Assembly (NCBI GenBank): GCA_025451785.1 | Contig: JANWJV010000026.1 | Location: forward strand, 1-60,326 | Direction of reading: 5' to 3' | Source: Bacteroidia bacterium | GTDB taxonomy: Bacteria > Bacteroidota > Bacteroidia > JANWJV01 | DNA length: 60,326 bases | Shown here: piece by piece, positions 24,280 to 32,951 of the stretch | Numbering within the stretch: the first letter of the stretch is position 1 | Layout of the letters: the number at the start of each line of letters is the position of its first letter | Notes under the pieces: generated by a model | The model's database searches: none | What the model was told of the DNA's origin: nothing | What the model saw: the letters and a program-made list of their open reading frames with translations, nothing else | Translations under genes and position numbers: made by a program

Positions 24280-25779
24280 ATGAAAAAAGCGCTGCTCATA
24301 CTTTTCCTTGCCGCTCCATGCTTTCTCTATTCACAAAAAAAAGTGAAACAGATCGAGTTCCGAGGCGCCAATTCACTGGAGGTGGCACCTGATATTGCAA
24401 AGGGTGCCAAAAGGTTGATCGGCAACGTTTCCTTCGCGCATGACAATGTGGTGATGTACTGCGACAGCGCCTATTTCTATTCCAGCAATAAGCTCGATGC
24501 CTTTGGCAACGTGCGCATCCAGCAAGGCGATTCCATTAGTCTTTATGGTGATCTTCTCAAATATGACGGCAATACCCGTAAGGCCGAGATGCAGAAGAAC
24601 GTACGCATGGTGGAAAAGGACATGAACCTTACCACCGATTTCCTCTATTACGACCTGAGCACCAATGTGGCTTATTACACCACCGGCGGCACCCTGACCA
24701 GCAAGAACAATACGCTCAAAAGCCAGCACGGCTATTACCACAGTGCCAGCAAGGAGTTCTCATTTAAAAAAAATGTAGTGCTCACCAACCCCGAGTACCA
24801 GATGAACTGCGACACGCTGCGCTACAACACACTTAACAAGACCGCTTATTTCCTGGGCCCTACCACCATCAAGAGCAATGGCAATTTTATTTATTGTGAA
24901 GACGGCTGGTATGATACTAACCGCGACGTTTCCCGTTTTAGCCGCAAAGCCTACATCATAAGCAGGGAACAAAAGCTAAGGGGCGACAGTGTTTTCTACG
25001 ACCGTAAAAAAGGATTCGGAAGGGCTGTGAAGAATGTTTCCATTACCGATACCATTCAGAACCTTACAATAAGGGGCGATTACGCGGAGAACTATGAGGA
25101 AAGCCAGCGCTCCATCGTAACGGGCAACGCGCAATTGGTGCAGGCTTATGACGGCGATACGCTCTTCCTGCATGCCGATACCCTGAAGGCAGCAATGGAA
25201 AAGATAAAGGATATAGAACATCGCGTCCTGTTTGCCTACCGCAAAGTGAAATTCTTTAAATCAGACATACAGGGGAAATGTGACTCACTGGTATATACCT
25301 ACAGCGATTCCACTATGCGCCTGTTCCGCGGGCCGGTGCTTTGGTCGGAAAAGAACCAGTTGACAGCTGAAAAAGTGGAGCTGGTGACCAGCAATGGCGA
25401 AATGAAGTCGATGCGGCTGGAGAATACCGCTTTCATTATTTCACAGGAGGACACTACGAAGTTCAACCAGATAAAGGGAAAGAACATGAGGGGCAGCTTT
25501 GTGGATAACAAACTGCGCAGGATCTACGTGGAAGGCAACGGACAAACCCTTTATTTCGCCAAGGACAAGAACAAGATCATTGGGGTGAACCGCTCCGACT
25601 GCAGCGATATCCTGATCCTGCTGAAGAACAACGAGATCGAAAAGATCACTTTCATTACCAAGCCCGATGCCACCCTTCACCCGCCGGGAAGCCTTCCTGC
25701 GGAGGAAATGAAACTAAAGGACTTCATCTGGAAAGGAGACGAACGCCCGCTCACAAGGAACGATATCTTCAGGCGATAA
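24280..25779 (+). CDS. LptA/OstA-like periplasmic protein
   Basis: A 499-residue exported protein with a signal peptide (MKKALLILFLAAPCFLYSQ). Repeating OstA/LptA-type beta strands recur through the length, for example VMYCDSAYFYSSNKLDAFGN, SISLYGDLLKYDG and MNLTTDFLYYDLSTNVAYY. These jelly-roll strands bind lipopolysaccharide acyl chains in LptA and LptD. It is longer than E. coli LptA and shorter than LptD, typical of the Bacteroidota OstA-like family. A frame extends back to a TTG at 24244, but the signal peptide fixes the start at 24280. A small hairpin (CCCTG-CAAAA-CAGGG) lies just ahead. A role in LPS transport is inferred. Confidence 0.85.
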   Translation: MKKALLILFLAAPCFLYSQKKVKQIEFRGANSLEVAPDIAKGAKRLIGNVSFAHDNVVMYCDSAYFYSSNKLDAFGNVRIQQGDSISLYGDLLKYDGNTRKAEMQKNVRMVEKDMNLTTDFLYYDLSTNVAYYTTGGTLTSKNNTLKSQHGYYHSASKEFSFKKNVVLTNPEYQMNCDTLRYNTLNKTAYFLGPTTIKSNGNFIYCEDGWYDTNRDVSRFSRKAYIISREQKLRGDSVFYDRKKGFGRAVKNVSITDTIQNLTIRGDYAENYEESQRSIVTGNAQLVQAYDGDTLFLHADTLKAAMEKIKDIEHRVLFAYRKVKFFKSDIQGKCDSLVYTYSDSTMRLFRGPVLWSEKNQLTAEKVELVTSNGEMKSMRLENTAFIISQEDTTKFNQIKGKNMRGSFVDNKLRRIYVEGNGQTLYFAKDKNKIIGVNRSDCSDILILLKNNEIEKITFITKPDATLHPPGSLPAEEMKLKDFIWKGDERPLTRNDIFRR

Positions 25780-25783
25780 CCCC

Positions 25784-25829
25784 TCGACTCCGCTCGGGGT
25801 GACGACGTTGTCAGGCTGAGCGGAGTCGA
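25784..25829. terminator. Long inverted repeat between convergent genes
   Basis: TCGACTCCGCTC (25784-25795) pairs perfectly with GAGCGGAGTCGA (25818-25829) around a 22-base centre. It sits between the convergent LptA-like and YceI genes and could stop both transcripts. The arm belongs to the same dispersed repeat class as 1765-1791, and no strong T-run follows, so it may be a repeat rather than a true terminator. Confidence 0.55.
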
Positions 25830-25838
25830 AGCCTTCTC

Positions 25839-26441
25839 TTACTTCGCTTTACTGAACTCACCATAGAAGGTGATGTCCACATCGTCGCCAAGCGAGTTAG
25901 TATCGGCACCGCCCACACCAAACTCAGTGCGTTTCATTTTGGTAGTGGCAGTCACTCCGAGCAGCATCTTGTCTTTCGCGTAAGGATGTTCCTTGTTAAC
26001 GTTCACCAGGAAAGTAACTTCGGCTTTTTTCGCAACTCCCTTTACAGTGAGAGTTCCGCTGAACAAAAACTCCTTGTCGCTCTTCTTGGTCACTTTCTCC
26101 GACTTAAAAGTCGCGTTAGGGAATTTGGTCACATCAAAGAAGTCAGCTCCTTTCAGGTGCTCGTCACGGCCTTCAGAACGGGTGTCGATGCTGGCAGCGT
26201 CAATAGTTACGTTCAGCGAGCTTCCATCAGGATTGGCCGGGTCGAAGCGCAGGGCCACATCATATTTTTTGAAGCCGCCCATAAGAGGTGTGCCCAGGTG
26301 CGCCACAGTGAAGCTCACCGATGAATGTGTGTTATCCAGTTTCCACTCCGCGGCATCGGCCGGTGATTTAACGGAAGGGATAAAGCTGCTGAGGCCGGTA
26401 AGCACCAGTGCTGCGGCCAGTATCATTGTCGTTTTTTTCAT
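25839..26441 (-). CDS. YceI-family lipid-binding protein
   Basis: A 200-residue secreted lipocalin-like protein that binds polyisoprenoid or other amphiphilic molecules in the periplasm. A signal peptide covers about residues 1-30. The YceI pattern is clear: WKLDNTHSSVSFTVAHLG at the start of the mature part, SIDTRSEGRDEHLKGADFFD, NATFKSEKV, and FSGTLTVKGVAKKAEVTF. Length is normal. It is transcribed alone from a promoter that carries a perfect palindrome (26480-26491). The ligand is not known. Confidence 0.93.
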   Translation of the reverse strand: MKKTTMILAAALVLTGLSSFIPSVKSPADAAEWKLDNTHSSVSFTVAHLGTPLMGGFKKYDVALRFDPANPDGSSLNVTIDAASIDTRSEGRDEHLKGADFFDVTKFPNATFKSEKVTKKSDKEFLFSGTLTVKGVAKKAEVTFLVNVNKEHPYAKDKMLLGVTATTKMKRTEFGVGGADTNSLGDDVDITFYGEFSKAK

Positions 26442-26472
26442 TGTAGATCGGTTTTAGAATGATTGATTTCCG

Positions 26473-26480
26473 CAAATATA
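26473..26480 (-). promoter_or_regulatory. Putative -7 box for the YceI gene
   Basis: On the minus strand this reads TATATTTG, a perfect TAnnTTTG match, 31 bp before the start at 26441. The leader would be about 25 bases. Confidence 0.5.
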
Positions 26481-26491
26481 TGTATATACAT
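26480..26491. promoter_or_regulatory. 12-bp perfect palindrome next to the YceI -7 box
   Basis: ATGTATATACAT is its own reverse complement and abuts the -7 box on its upstream side, between -7 and -33. Its size, symmetry and position suit an operator for a dimeric repressor such as a MarR- or TetR-type protein. AT-rich sequence can form short palindromes by chance. Confidence 0.35.
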
Positions 26492-26547
26492 GTAATTTCA
26501 GCGGATCGAAACGTTAATAATTGTTAACAATCCTCAAAACAGTTATT

Positions 26548-26937
26548 TCAGCTGGTCCTGGCCAGGTGCGCCAGGTACTCTATGAGCAGAAACTGGTACG
26601 TGGTGAGAAGGCACACATAATGAACGAGCTGGTCAAAGCCTACGGCAACAAAGAACCAGTGCTTCGACTCGCGCTGCGCCAGCCTGCTGGTGAGTTTGCT
26701 GGTAAAGAAATCGGTGATAAAATGCAGCACCCCGTTGGCCAGCGCGTAGATCGCCACCATGCCCGGACTGAACATCCGGAAGGCAAAAAAACTTCCGGCA
26801 AAGAGAACCACCGTATATACTAAAACGTGAATGGAGAGCCAGTACAGGCTCTTGCTCTTGTTCAGCGCCATCTTATCGTTCTGGAAAACAAAGTCGGCGA
26901 CGAAATGAATGACCAGTATGGAAATGATGTATCTCAT
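26548..26937 (-). CDS. DUF3307-type small membrane protein
   Basis: A 129-residue integral membrane protein with three to four hydrophobic segments. It matches the DUF3307 pattern: an early HFVADFVFQND motif, then a central LANGVLHFITDFFTSKL with conserved His and Asp, and FDQLVHYVC near the end. The conserved intramembrane His/Asp residues suggest metal or substrate binding, but the function is unknown. It lies 8 bp after the stop of the secreted propeller gene upstream of it in the leftward direction. Confidence 0.82.
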   Translation of the reverse strand: MRYIISILVIHFVADFVFQNDKMALNKSKSLYWLSIHVLVYTVVLFAGSFFAFRMFSPGMVAIYALANGVLHFITDFFTSKLTSRLAQRESKHWFFVAVGFDQLVHYVCLLTTYQFLLIEYLAHLARTS

Positions 26938-26945
26938 GATGATTG

Positions 26946-29732
26946 TTATTTAACGAACACCAGTTTTTTTGTTTCAGTAGCCTCCCCTGCTTTCAGTAAG
27001 CAGTAATAAATACCAGGTTGCAGCTTCTCCCCTTCTATCTTGTATGAATGCGCACCGGGCATCAGCTCCGAATTCTCAAGCAAGGATACCTCCCTGCCCA
27101 GCGCATCGAGGAGGATAAGCTTTACCTGCTGTTTTTTTTCCAGGTCAAATGAAATGTTCGCAATGCTGTTGAAGGGATTCGGCCATGCTTTCAAATCCCC
27201 CTCTGCCTTTGCCAGTTCCTTCACCGTTACAATGTCGGCTTTGCTGGTAATGTTAGCCGAAAAGATCCCTGAACTATGGGTTGCAACCACCACCAAGCCA
27301 TCCGACACCCGTACATCGATCATATCCACCACCGCGTTGCCTATCACGTTGGTGGCTTGCTGCACCCAGGTGGTGCCATTGGCAATAAGCGTATCAGCGG
27401 CAAAAAGGCCTACTGTTGTTCCCACAAGGTATACGTTCCCATTACTTACGGGAATTATAGATGCCCAGCGCAGCGAAGGCCCGTTGCCGCCGCCAAAAAT
27501 ATTCTGCTCCAGGTTGCCCGCCACCTTCGACCAGGTAACCCCTCCGTCGGAAGTATAGAACAAACTGTACACACCGTAATTCGAAAACACGGCCAGCACC
27601 TTGTCACCATCATTGGGATGTACCGCTATGCAGCTCACAAAACCCGAAGGATGGAAACTGGAGGAGGAAATATCTACCGGTGTGGGTGTTCCGTTATTCG
27701 CGCCCGTCACTTTATAGATCTTTTGCTTATCGGTTCCGTAGTAAACCCTGTTGGCCGGTGTTTTACAAACCGCCACGGCTGTGATACGAGAACCTGCCGC
27801 AGGAACTGTATCTGACCAGAACACCCAATTGGTGCTGATCGAATCCCAATTCCCTGCCAAAGGAATACCTGAAAGGTCGTCGTTCCTCCAGAGGCGTTTT
27901 CCGCCTGCCATGTACATCAGCTTATTATTGTTAGGATCAAGGGCAAAGGGGTTGATGAACTGGTAGCCCTTCCCTCCTATCGGATCGATCCTCGCGAAGC
28001 CTGTTACACCGCCGCTGCCATTCAGTGTAGCCTTCATCATCTTGCCGTTCTGTATCGAGAAATAGAACATCTTCTGGCTGTCGGCAACAGCGCAATACGA
28101 ACCATCGCCGCCTCTTGGCGTCACCCAGGGACTCGTATAGTTGGTGTTGTTAGTGTACCAGCTGCCGTTATCCTGCGCCCCGGCGATCACAATATTATTT
28201 CCCGGCACAGCATGATCAATGGCCACGGTATAGAACATGGTGCCCACATAACCATTATTGAGAGAGTTCCACACTACCGTATCGGCTTTATTGTCCTGCG
28301 TTCTGAAAACACCACCGTCGTTCGCTGAGAAAAGCACATCCGGGTTCGAGGGTAAAAATTCCAAACCATGCTGGTCAGGATGATGATCGGCGTACATATT
28401 CACCACCGGAAGCTTGGAGCCTTCTTCATATCCGCCAATAAAGCGCGTGTTGTTAGGTGTAGCGAAACCATCTTTAGAGCGATAGATATTTGTACCACCG
28501 ATGAACACCGTATTGGTGTCGTTCGGTTTCACCTTCACTACCAGGTCGTACGATCCCTGGCAGTTAAACTTATCGAAGGGTCCGCCCGTAGTAGGCAGGT
28601 TCAGCGAAAGGTCTTGCCATACGCCGCCGGTACCGCTTCCGTTACCGCTCAGGTATTTGTATTTCCAGAGGCTGTTCCACTCCACTGTTCCAAGGAAATT
28701 AGTATCGGGCTGGCCAAAGCCGGGAGTATTGGCAAGCACCCATAGTTGGCTTTCATCGCCGGGTGCGCAGCCCAGCACCATACGATTGTACTTCGTAGGG
28801 AAGTTACTGGGAAGTATGTTCGTCCAGGTAGTTCCTTTGTCCGTAGACCTCCAGATACCTTTCTGTCCCCCATCGCTGCTCATGCTGCAGTACACCACGC
28901 CTGATGGTGTCACCAGCACATCGGTAAAGTAGGCGTTGCCGGTCCTTACCGCAAGCCAGTTAGTGCCGCCGTTCATACTACGGTACATAGCGCCGTAGGT
29001 AGCAGCGTAAACAATGTCGTTCGTTTTATCTGATGAATCGGTAGCGATGTTCCATATAAGGTCCCAGTTACTGTCGAAGCTCTGGGGAGTATTGCTGCAG
29101 GTAGCGCTCAATATGTTCCAGGTAAGCCCGCCATCGGTCGACTTATACATTCCGTTGCCCAGGTAATAAGAAGCGCTCGATCCGCTGGCAGAAGCACCGT
29201 AGGCTTCGCCTGAGCCGGTATACCAGGTAGCTGTTTTGCCGGCGCGCTTATCCTGCGCGATACAAGTTACTCCGTGGTATTGGTTCATGCCCGTGGTACG
29301 GGCCCAGGTGATGCCGGCATCGGTAGAGCGCCACATAGCCCCTGAAGCGGTTCCCGCAAGCAGAATGTTCTCGTTGGTTACATCCAGGGCAAAGGCCCTG
29401 GTCCTTCCGCCAACATTCCATGGTCCCCTTGGGTACCAGGTTGCTGTTGAAGAAGTTTTATAGCTTACAGAAGCGTCGTTGGGAAGTCCAGCCGCGAAAG
29501 CAAGTTCTTTCATACGCATGTGATAAGGTATCTCGCCGGTATTGGGATCGCGGAGCTTCATCCATTCATAGGCACCCCGTTCGTTCAAACCCTCGGGGTC
29601 ACCTGCCCACATAGCGTCGCCCAGGGAAGGGGACACTTGCGGGGGGGTAACAACATCATTTTTAACGAAGAAATAGCAGCCTGCGCAAAGAAAAATGGCG
29701 GCAGCGGCAATTACCAGGTTTTTGTATCTCAT
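26946..29732 (-). CDS. Secreted BNR/Asp-box propeller protein with T9SS type A signal
   Basis: A 928-residue protein that starts MRYKNLVIAAAAIFLCAGC, an N-terminal export helix with a poor lipobox at its end. The body holds repeated Asp-box (BNR) turns such as STDGGLTWN, STDAGITWA, STDKGTTWT and TSDGGVTWS, giving a sialidase/VPS10-like beta-propeller. No sialidase active-site arginines are evident, so enzymatic activity is doubtful. The last 75 residues form a T9SS type A sorting domain (AWPNPFNSIANISFDLEKKQ, then LQPGIYYCLLKAGEATETKK). A longer frame to 29816 adds 28 non-signal residues. The start at 29732 is chosen because of the export helix and the -7 box at 29753-29760. Confidence 0.85.
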   Translation of the reverse strand: MRYKNLVIAAAAIFLCAGCYFFVKNDVVTPPQVSPSLGDAMWAGDPEGLNERGAYEWMKLRDPNTGEIPYHMRMKELAFAAGLPNDASVSYKTSSTATWYPRGPWNVGGRTRAFALDVTNENILLAGTASGAMWRSTDAGITWARTTGMNQYHGVTCIAQDKRAGKTATWYTGSGEAYGASASGSSASYYLGNGMYKSTDGGLTWNILSATCSNTPQSFDSNWDLIWNIATDSSDKTNDIVYAATYGAMYRSMNGGTNWLAVRTGNAYFTDVLVTPSGVVYCSMSSDGGQKGIWRSTDKGTTWTNILPSNFPTKYNRMVLGCAPGDESQLWVLANTPGFGQPDTNFLGTVEWNSLWKYKYLSGNGSGTGGVWQDLSLNLPTTGGPFDKFNCQGSYDLVVKVKPNDTNTVFIGGTNIYRSKDGFATPNNTRFIGGYEEGSKLPVVNMYADHHPDQHGLEFLPSNPDVLFSANDGGVFRTQDNKADTVVWNSLNNGYVGTMFYTVAIDHAVPGNNIVIAGAQDNGSWYTNNTNYTSPWVTPRGGDGSYCAVADSQKMFYFSIQNGKMMKATLNGSGGVTGFARIDPIGGKGYQFINPFALDPNNNKLMYMAGGKRLWRNDDLSGIPLAGNWDSISTNWVFWSDTVPAAGSRITAVAVCKTPANRVYYGTDKQKIYKVTGANNGTPTPVDISSSSFHPSGFVSCIAVHPNDGDKVLAVFSNYGVYSLFYTSDGGVTWSKVAGNLEQNIFGGGNGPSLRWASIIPVSNGNVYLVGTTVGLFAADTLIANGTTWVQQATNVIGNAVVDMIDVRVSDGLVVVATHSSGIFSANITSKADIVTVKELAKAEGDLKAWPNPFNSIANISFDLEKKQQVKLILLDALGREVSLLENSELMPGAHSYKIEGEKLQPGIYYCLLKAGEATETKKLVFVK

Positions 29733-29752
29733 GGAGGAAGGGGCTTGAGCTT

Positions 29753-29760
29753 CAAAAATA
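29753..29760 (-). promoter_or_regulatory. Putative -7 box for the BNR-propeller gene
   Basis: On the minus strand this reads TATTTTTG, a full TAnnTTTG match, 20 bp before the ATG at 29732. It also supports that start over the upstream one at 29816. Confidence 0.4.
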
Positions 29761-29916
29761 AGAAAATCCAACGGAAGACAGCGGAAACCAGACAATAGCG
29801 GCAAGGTACCTGTCAATCTGTGTCAGCCCTGTGACACTTTTGTCAGCCTTTTGGCGGCACTAACATTATTTAACAAAATGGTATGCCAATTGACTGCGGG
29901 GCTGGATTTCTTTAAG

Positions 29917-29924
29917 TAATTTTG
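29917..29924 (+). promoter_or_regulatory. Putative -7 box for the zinc metallopeptidase gene
   Basis: TAATTTTG is a full TAnnTTTG match, 29 bp before the ATG at 29954. A TTG at 29890-29892 lies 24 bp upstream, slightly farther than the usual spacing. Confidence 0.5.
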
Positions 29925-29953
29925 CAGTACTAACCTTTTAAAACAGAAACAAA

Positions 29954-30652
29954 ATGATCTTCGACCCGATCTTATTGGTTATTACCATTGTCTTCATGGT
30001 CATTGGCTTGGTGGTGAGCGCAAGACTCAAATCGGTCTTCAGTGAATATTCCAAAGAGCCCCTTTCTTCGGGCCTGAGCGGAAAAGAAGTAGCCGAAAAA
30101 ATGCTCCGCGACCATGGTATCTTCGATGTGAAAGTGATCTCCGTTGAAGGGCAGCTTACCGACCACTACAATCCCCTTACAAAAACGGTGAATCTCAGTA
30201 ACGACGTTTATAACGGCCGAAACATTGCGGCAGCCGCCGTAGCCGCCCACGAATGCGGTCACGCTGTTCAACATGCCGCGGCATATGCTCCCCTTAAGAT
30301 GCGTTCCGCCCTGGTACCTGTCGTGAATTTCAGCAGCCGGATGATGAACTTCGTCTTTATCGGTATGATCTTTTTCGCGGCAAGTTATCACCTGTATAAC
30401 CAGGCACTCCTTCTTTATATTGTTCTGCAGGCAGCCATCACCCTCTTTACGGTGATCACGCTTCCCGTTGAATACGATGCAAGCCGCAGGGCCCTTGCCT
30501 GGCTCGACCAGGTGCACCTCACAAGGGGCGAAGAATATGGTAAAGCCAAAACAGCTTTGGGCTGGGCGGCCAGTACCTATCTGGTAGCAGCCCTTGCTTC
30601 TATCGCAACACTGCTCTATTACATCATGCGGTATACCGGCAGCAGAGACTAA
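29954..30652 (+). CDS. Membrane zinc metallopeptidase, YugP type
   Basis: A 232-residue integral membrane protein with the zincin motif AHECGHAVQH (His99, Glu100, His103). It belongs to the neutral zinc metallopeptidase family of B. subtilis YugP. An N-terminal helix (ILLVITIVFMVIGLVVSA) and two or three C-terminal helices surround the catalytic site, and VEYDASRRALAWL after the helices is typical. The physiological substrate is unknown. Just past its stop begins the octamer inverted repeat that overlaps the next gene's start. Confidence 0.9.
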   Translation: MIFDPILLVITIVFMVIGLVVSARLKSVFSEYSKEPLSSGLSGKEVAEKMLRDHGIFDVKVISVEGQLTDHYNPLTKTVNLSNDVYNGRNIAAAAVAAHECGHAVQHAAAYAPLKMRSALVPVVNFSSRMMNFVFIGMIFFAASYHLYNQALLLYIVLQAAITLFTVITLPVEYDASRRALAWLDQVHLTRGEEYGKAKTALGWAASTYLVAALASIATLLYYIMRYTGSRD

Positions 30653-30654
30653 AC

Positions 30655-30731
30655 AATTAGCGAATTAGCGAATCGAAGAATTAGCGAATGAAAGTCAATA
30701 TTCTCTCATCCGCTAATTCGCTAATTTTTTC
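30655..30731 (+). repeat. Octamer inverted repeat overlapping a start codon and signal peptide
   Basis: AATTAGCG occurs at 30655-30662, 30663-30670 and 30679-30686, with variant octamers AATCGAAG (30671-30678) and AATGAAAG (30687-30694). The ATG at 30688 lies within the last variant. The reverse complement CGCTAATT is repeated at 30711-30718 and 30719-30726. The outer 16-bp arms pair perfectly and are followed by TTTTT, as in a Rho-independent terminator. An inner hairpin can pair the start codon region (30679-30694) with 30703-30718. Confidence 0.75.
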
Positions 30732-32892
30732 ACTACTATTTTTCCTTCCTTCATTTTCTCAACATTCCTTCCAGGCCATTGTAACCAATGCGGATACGAA
30801 AGTGCCGCTGCCAGGCGCTATCATCGCCGTTAACGACCTCAACGGAAAGCTGGTAGCGGGAGGATCAAGCGATCTGTATGGAAGGACGCGTATCGGCGGC
30901 ATTCCTGAAGGTGAGTTTCGCATCACCATTTCATTGCTCGGATTTATAAGTGATACACTGAAGGCTGATTTCCCGCGGCCTTTGGGGAGAGATACCCTTT
31001 GGGTGAACCTGCAGCCGAAGGCCTTCGAACTCGAAGAGTTTGTAGTTAGCTCCACGCGCAGTGGCAATTACGTGGAAGACACCCCGCTGAAAGTGGAAGT
31101 ACTGGGCGGCGACGAGGTGGAAGAAAAAAGCGTGATGCAGCCGGGCAATATCTCCATGATGCTTAGCGAGTTTACCGGCATCCAGGCGCAGCAAACCTCT
31201 GCCACCTCGGGCAATGTGAGTGTAAAGATCCAGGGCCTCAACGGAAAATACACACAGATCCTTAAAGATGGCTTTCCTGTTTACGGAGGTTTTTCGGGGG
31301 AATTAAGCCTGATGCAAACACCGCCCCTTGACCTCAAGCAAGTGGAGATCATCAAGGGCTCCGCCTCCACCCTCTATGGCGGCGATGCCATCGCGGGTAT
31401 CATCAACCTTATCAGCAAGGAGCCCAATGAAAAGCAAGACCTTAACTTCATTCTCAATCAAACCACGCTCGACGGCACCGATTTCGGTTCCTTCTTCAGT
31501 AAGCGTAACGGAAAACTGGGCATCACGCTAGCCACTTCAGGTACCAAGCAAACAGCTACCGATGTGAACGACGATTTCTTTACCGATCTCCCCGAACAGG
31601 AAAGGGCCAGCATCCATCCCAGGCTTTTCTTTTATTTCGATGATGATTCACGCCTGATATTGAGCATTTATTCAGGATTTGAAACACGTACCGGCGGCGA
31701 TATAGTGGCTATCAACGATCAGCCCGACCTTTTTCACACCTTCGTAGAGAAGAACAAAAGTTCACGCAACTACTCCACGCTCCAGTTCAACAAAACATTC
31801 CACAACGGCGATGTGCTCACAGTAAAGAACAGCCTCAACCATTTTAACCGCTCCATCGAAAACAGCAGTTATAAATTCAAAGGAGTGCAGTTCAGCAGCT
31901 ACTCCGAAGCTTCTTACCTTCTGAAGCTTGCCAAACATGATATCGTTACCGGCATCAATGTGTTCAACGACATCTTTACAGAGAACAAGAACCTCACGAT
32001 CTACGACAGGGATTACACGCACTTTACCGTAGGTGGATTTGTGCAGGACGAATGGAAAGCCACAGAAAAAGTTTCCGTTCAGGGCGGCATGCGAGTTGAC
32101 TTCCAGCAGCAATATGGCTGGTACGGCCTTCCGCAGCTTTCGGCATTATTCAAACTCTCCGATAAATTCACTGCCAGGATCGGCGGCGGAATGGGATACA
32201 AGGTGCCCAATCTATTTACAGATGAGGCCGAAGCAGTGGCTTATAAGAACGTGACCGCTCTTCCCTTCTCGCTCAAAGCGGAAACATCAATGGGTGGTAA
32301 TGCCGATCTTCTTTATCGTACCAGGATGGGCGACAACTCCAGCATCACCATCAACCAAAGTTTTTTTTATACCCAGATCGATCAGCCGCTCGTACTGAGG
32401 GCCGATTCGCTGATCAATGGTGTGATCAGTTATACCAACGCGAATGATAACATTACCACTCAAGGCGCGGAAACGAATCTCAACCTCACCATTGGCGAGA
32501 TCAACCTGGTGGCAGGCTATACCTTTACCGACGCGCGCCGCCATTTTGATACCGTGAATACCATTATGCCGCTTACAGCGCCGCACCGCCTGGCGCTCGA
32601 CTTCATCTGGAACCAGGAAAACAACTGGAAGATAGGCCTGGAAGGATTTTACACTAGCAAGCAGCAGGTTAGCGACCATACCAGCCGTCCAGAGTACTGG
32701 ACCTTCGGGGTGCTTGTACAGAAGACGATAAAGAACTACTCCTTTGTGATCAACCTGGAAAATATCTTCGACGAAAGGCAAACGAAACACGAAGCGATCG
32801 TGATACCACCTGTGAACAGTCCCACTTTCCGCGAGATATGGGCTCCCCCCTATGGCTTCATGGCCAATATCGCCCTCAGGATCAGCATTTGA
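30688..32892 (+). CDS. TonB-dependent outer-membrane receptor
   Basis: A 734-residue receptor that imports a ligand through the outer membrane using TonB energy. The signal peptide (SSANSLIFSLLFFLPSFSQ) is followed by a carboxypeptidase-regulatory-like domain at about 28-108 (LPGAIIAVNDLNGKLVAGG...FRITISLLGF). The plug domain lies at about 115-235 (EEFVVSSTRSGNYVEDTPLK, VEIIKGSASTLYGGDAIAG). The rest is a 22-stranded barrel ending GFMANIALRIS. The ligand is not apparent; there is no SusD partner, so it is not a SusC-type glycan importer. The length suits siderophore or vitamin receptors. The start codon and signal peptide lie inside an inverted repeat. Confidence 0.92.
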   Translation: MKVNILSSANSLIFSLLFFLPSFSQHSFQAIVTNADTKVPLPGAIIAVNDLNGKLVAGGSSDLYGRTRIGGIPEGEFRITISLLGFISDTLKADFPRPLGRDTLWVNLQPKAFELEEFVVSSTRSGNYVEDTPLKVEVLGGDEVEEKSVMQPGNISMMLSEFTGIQAQQTSATSGNVSVKIQGLNGKYTQILKDGFPVYGGFSGELSLMQTPPLDLKQVEIIKGSASTLYGGDAIAGIINLISKEPNEKQDLNFILNQTTLDGTDFGSFFSKRNGKLGITLATSGTKQTATDVNDDFFTDLPEQERASIHPRLFFYFDDDSRLILSIYSGFETRTGGDIVAINDQPDLFHTFVEKNKSSRNYSTLQFNKTFHNGDVLTVKNSLNHFNRSIENSSYKFKGVQFSSYSEASYLLKLAKHDIVTGINVFNDIFTENKNLTIYDRDYTHFTVGGFVQDEWKATEKVSVQGGMRVDFQQQYGWYGLPQLSALFKLSDKFTARIGGGMGYKVPNLFTDEAEAVAYKNVTALPFSLKAETSMGGNADLLYRTRMGDNSSITINQSFFYTQIDQPLVLRADSLINGVISYTNANDNITTQGAETNLNLTIGEINLVAGYTFTDARRHFDTVNTIMPLTAPHRLALDFIWNQENNWKIGLEGFYTSKQQVSDHTSRPEYWTFGVLVQKTIKNYSFVINLENIFDERQTKHEAIVIPPVNSPTFREIWAPPYGFMANIALRISI

Positions 32893-32919
32893 AATGCTGG
32901 TGATTTTTTAAAAAATCAC
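32883..32919 (+). terminator. Two adjacent palindromes after the TonB receptor
   Basis: An 8-bp-arm palindrome (CAGCATTT-G-AAATGCTG, 32883-32899) overlaps the stop codon and is followed directly by GTGATTTTTTAAAAAATCAC (32900-32919), a perfect 20-bp palindrome. The second can form a stem with a U-rich side and may end transcription. Confidence 0.5.
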
Positions 32920-32951
32920 TACATTAGCCCTTTGTATTTTAAACCTCGTTC

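Noticed and set aside
32287-32790. A 167-codon minus-strand ORF within the TonB receptor gene
   Set aside because: The plus frame has conserved receptor features here; the minus frame has none.
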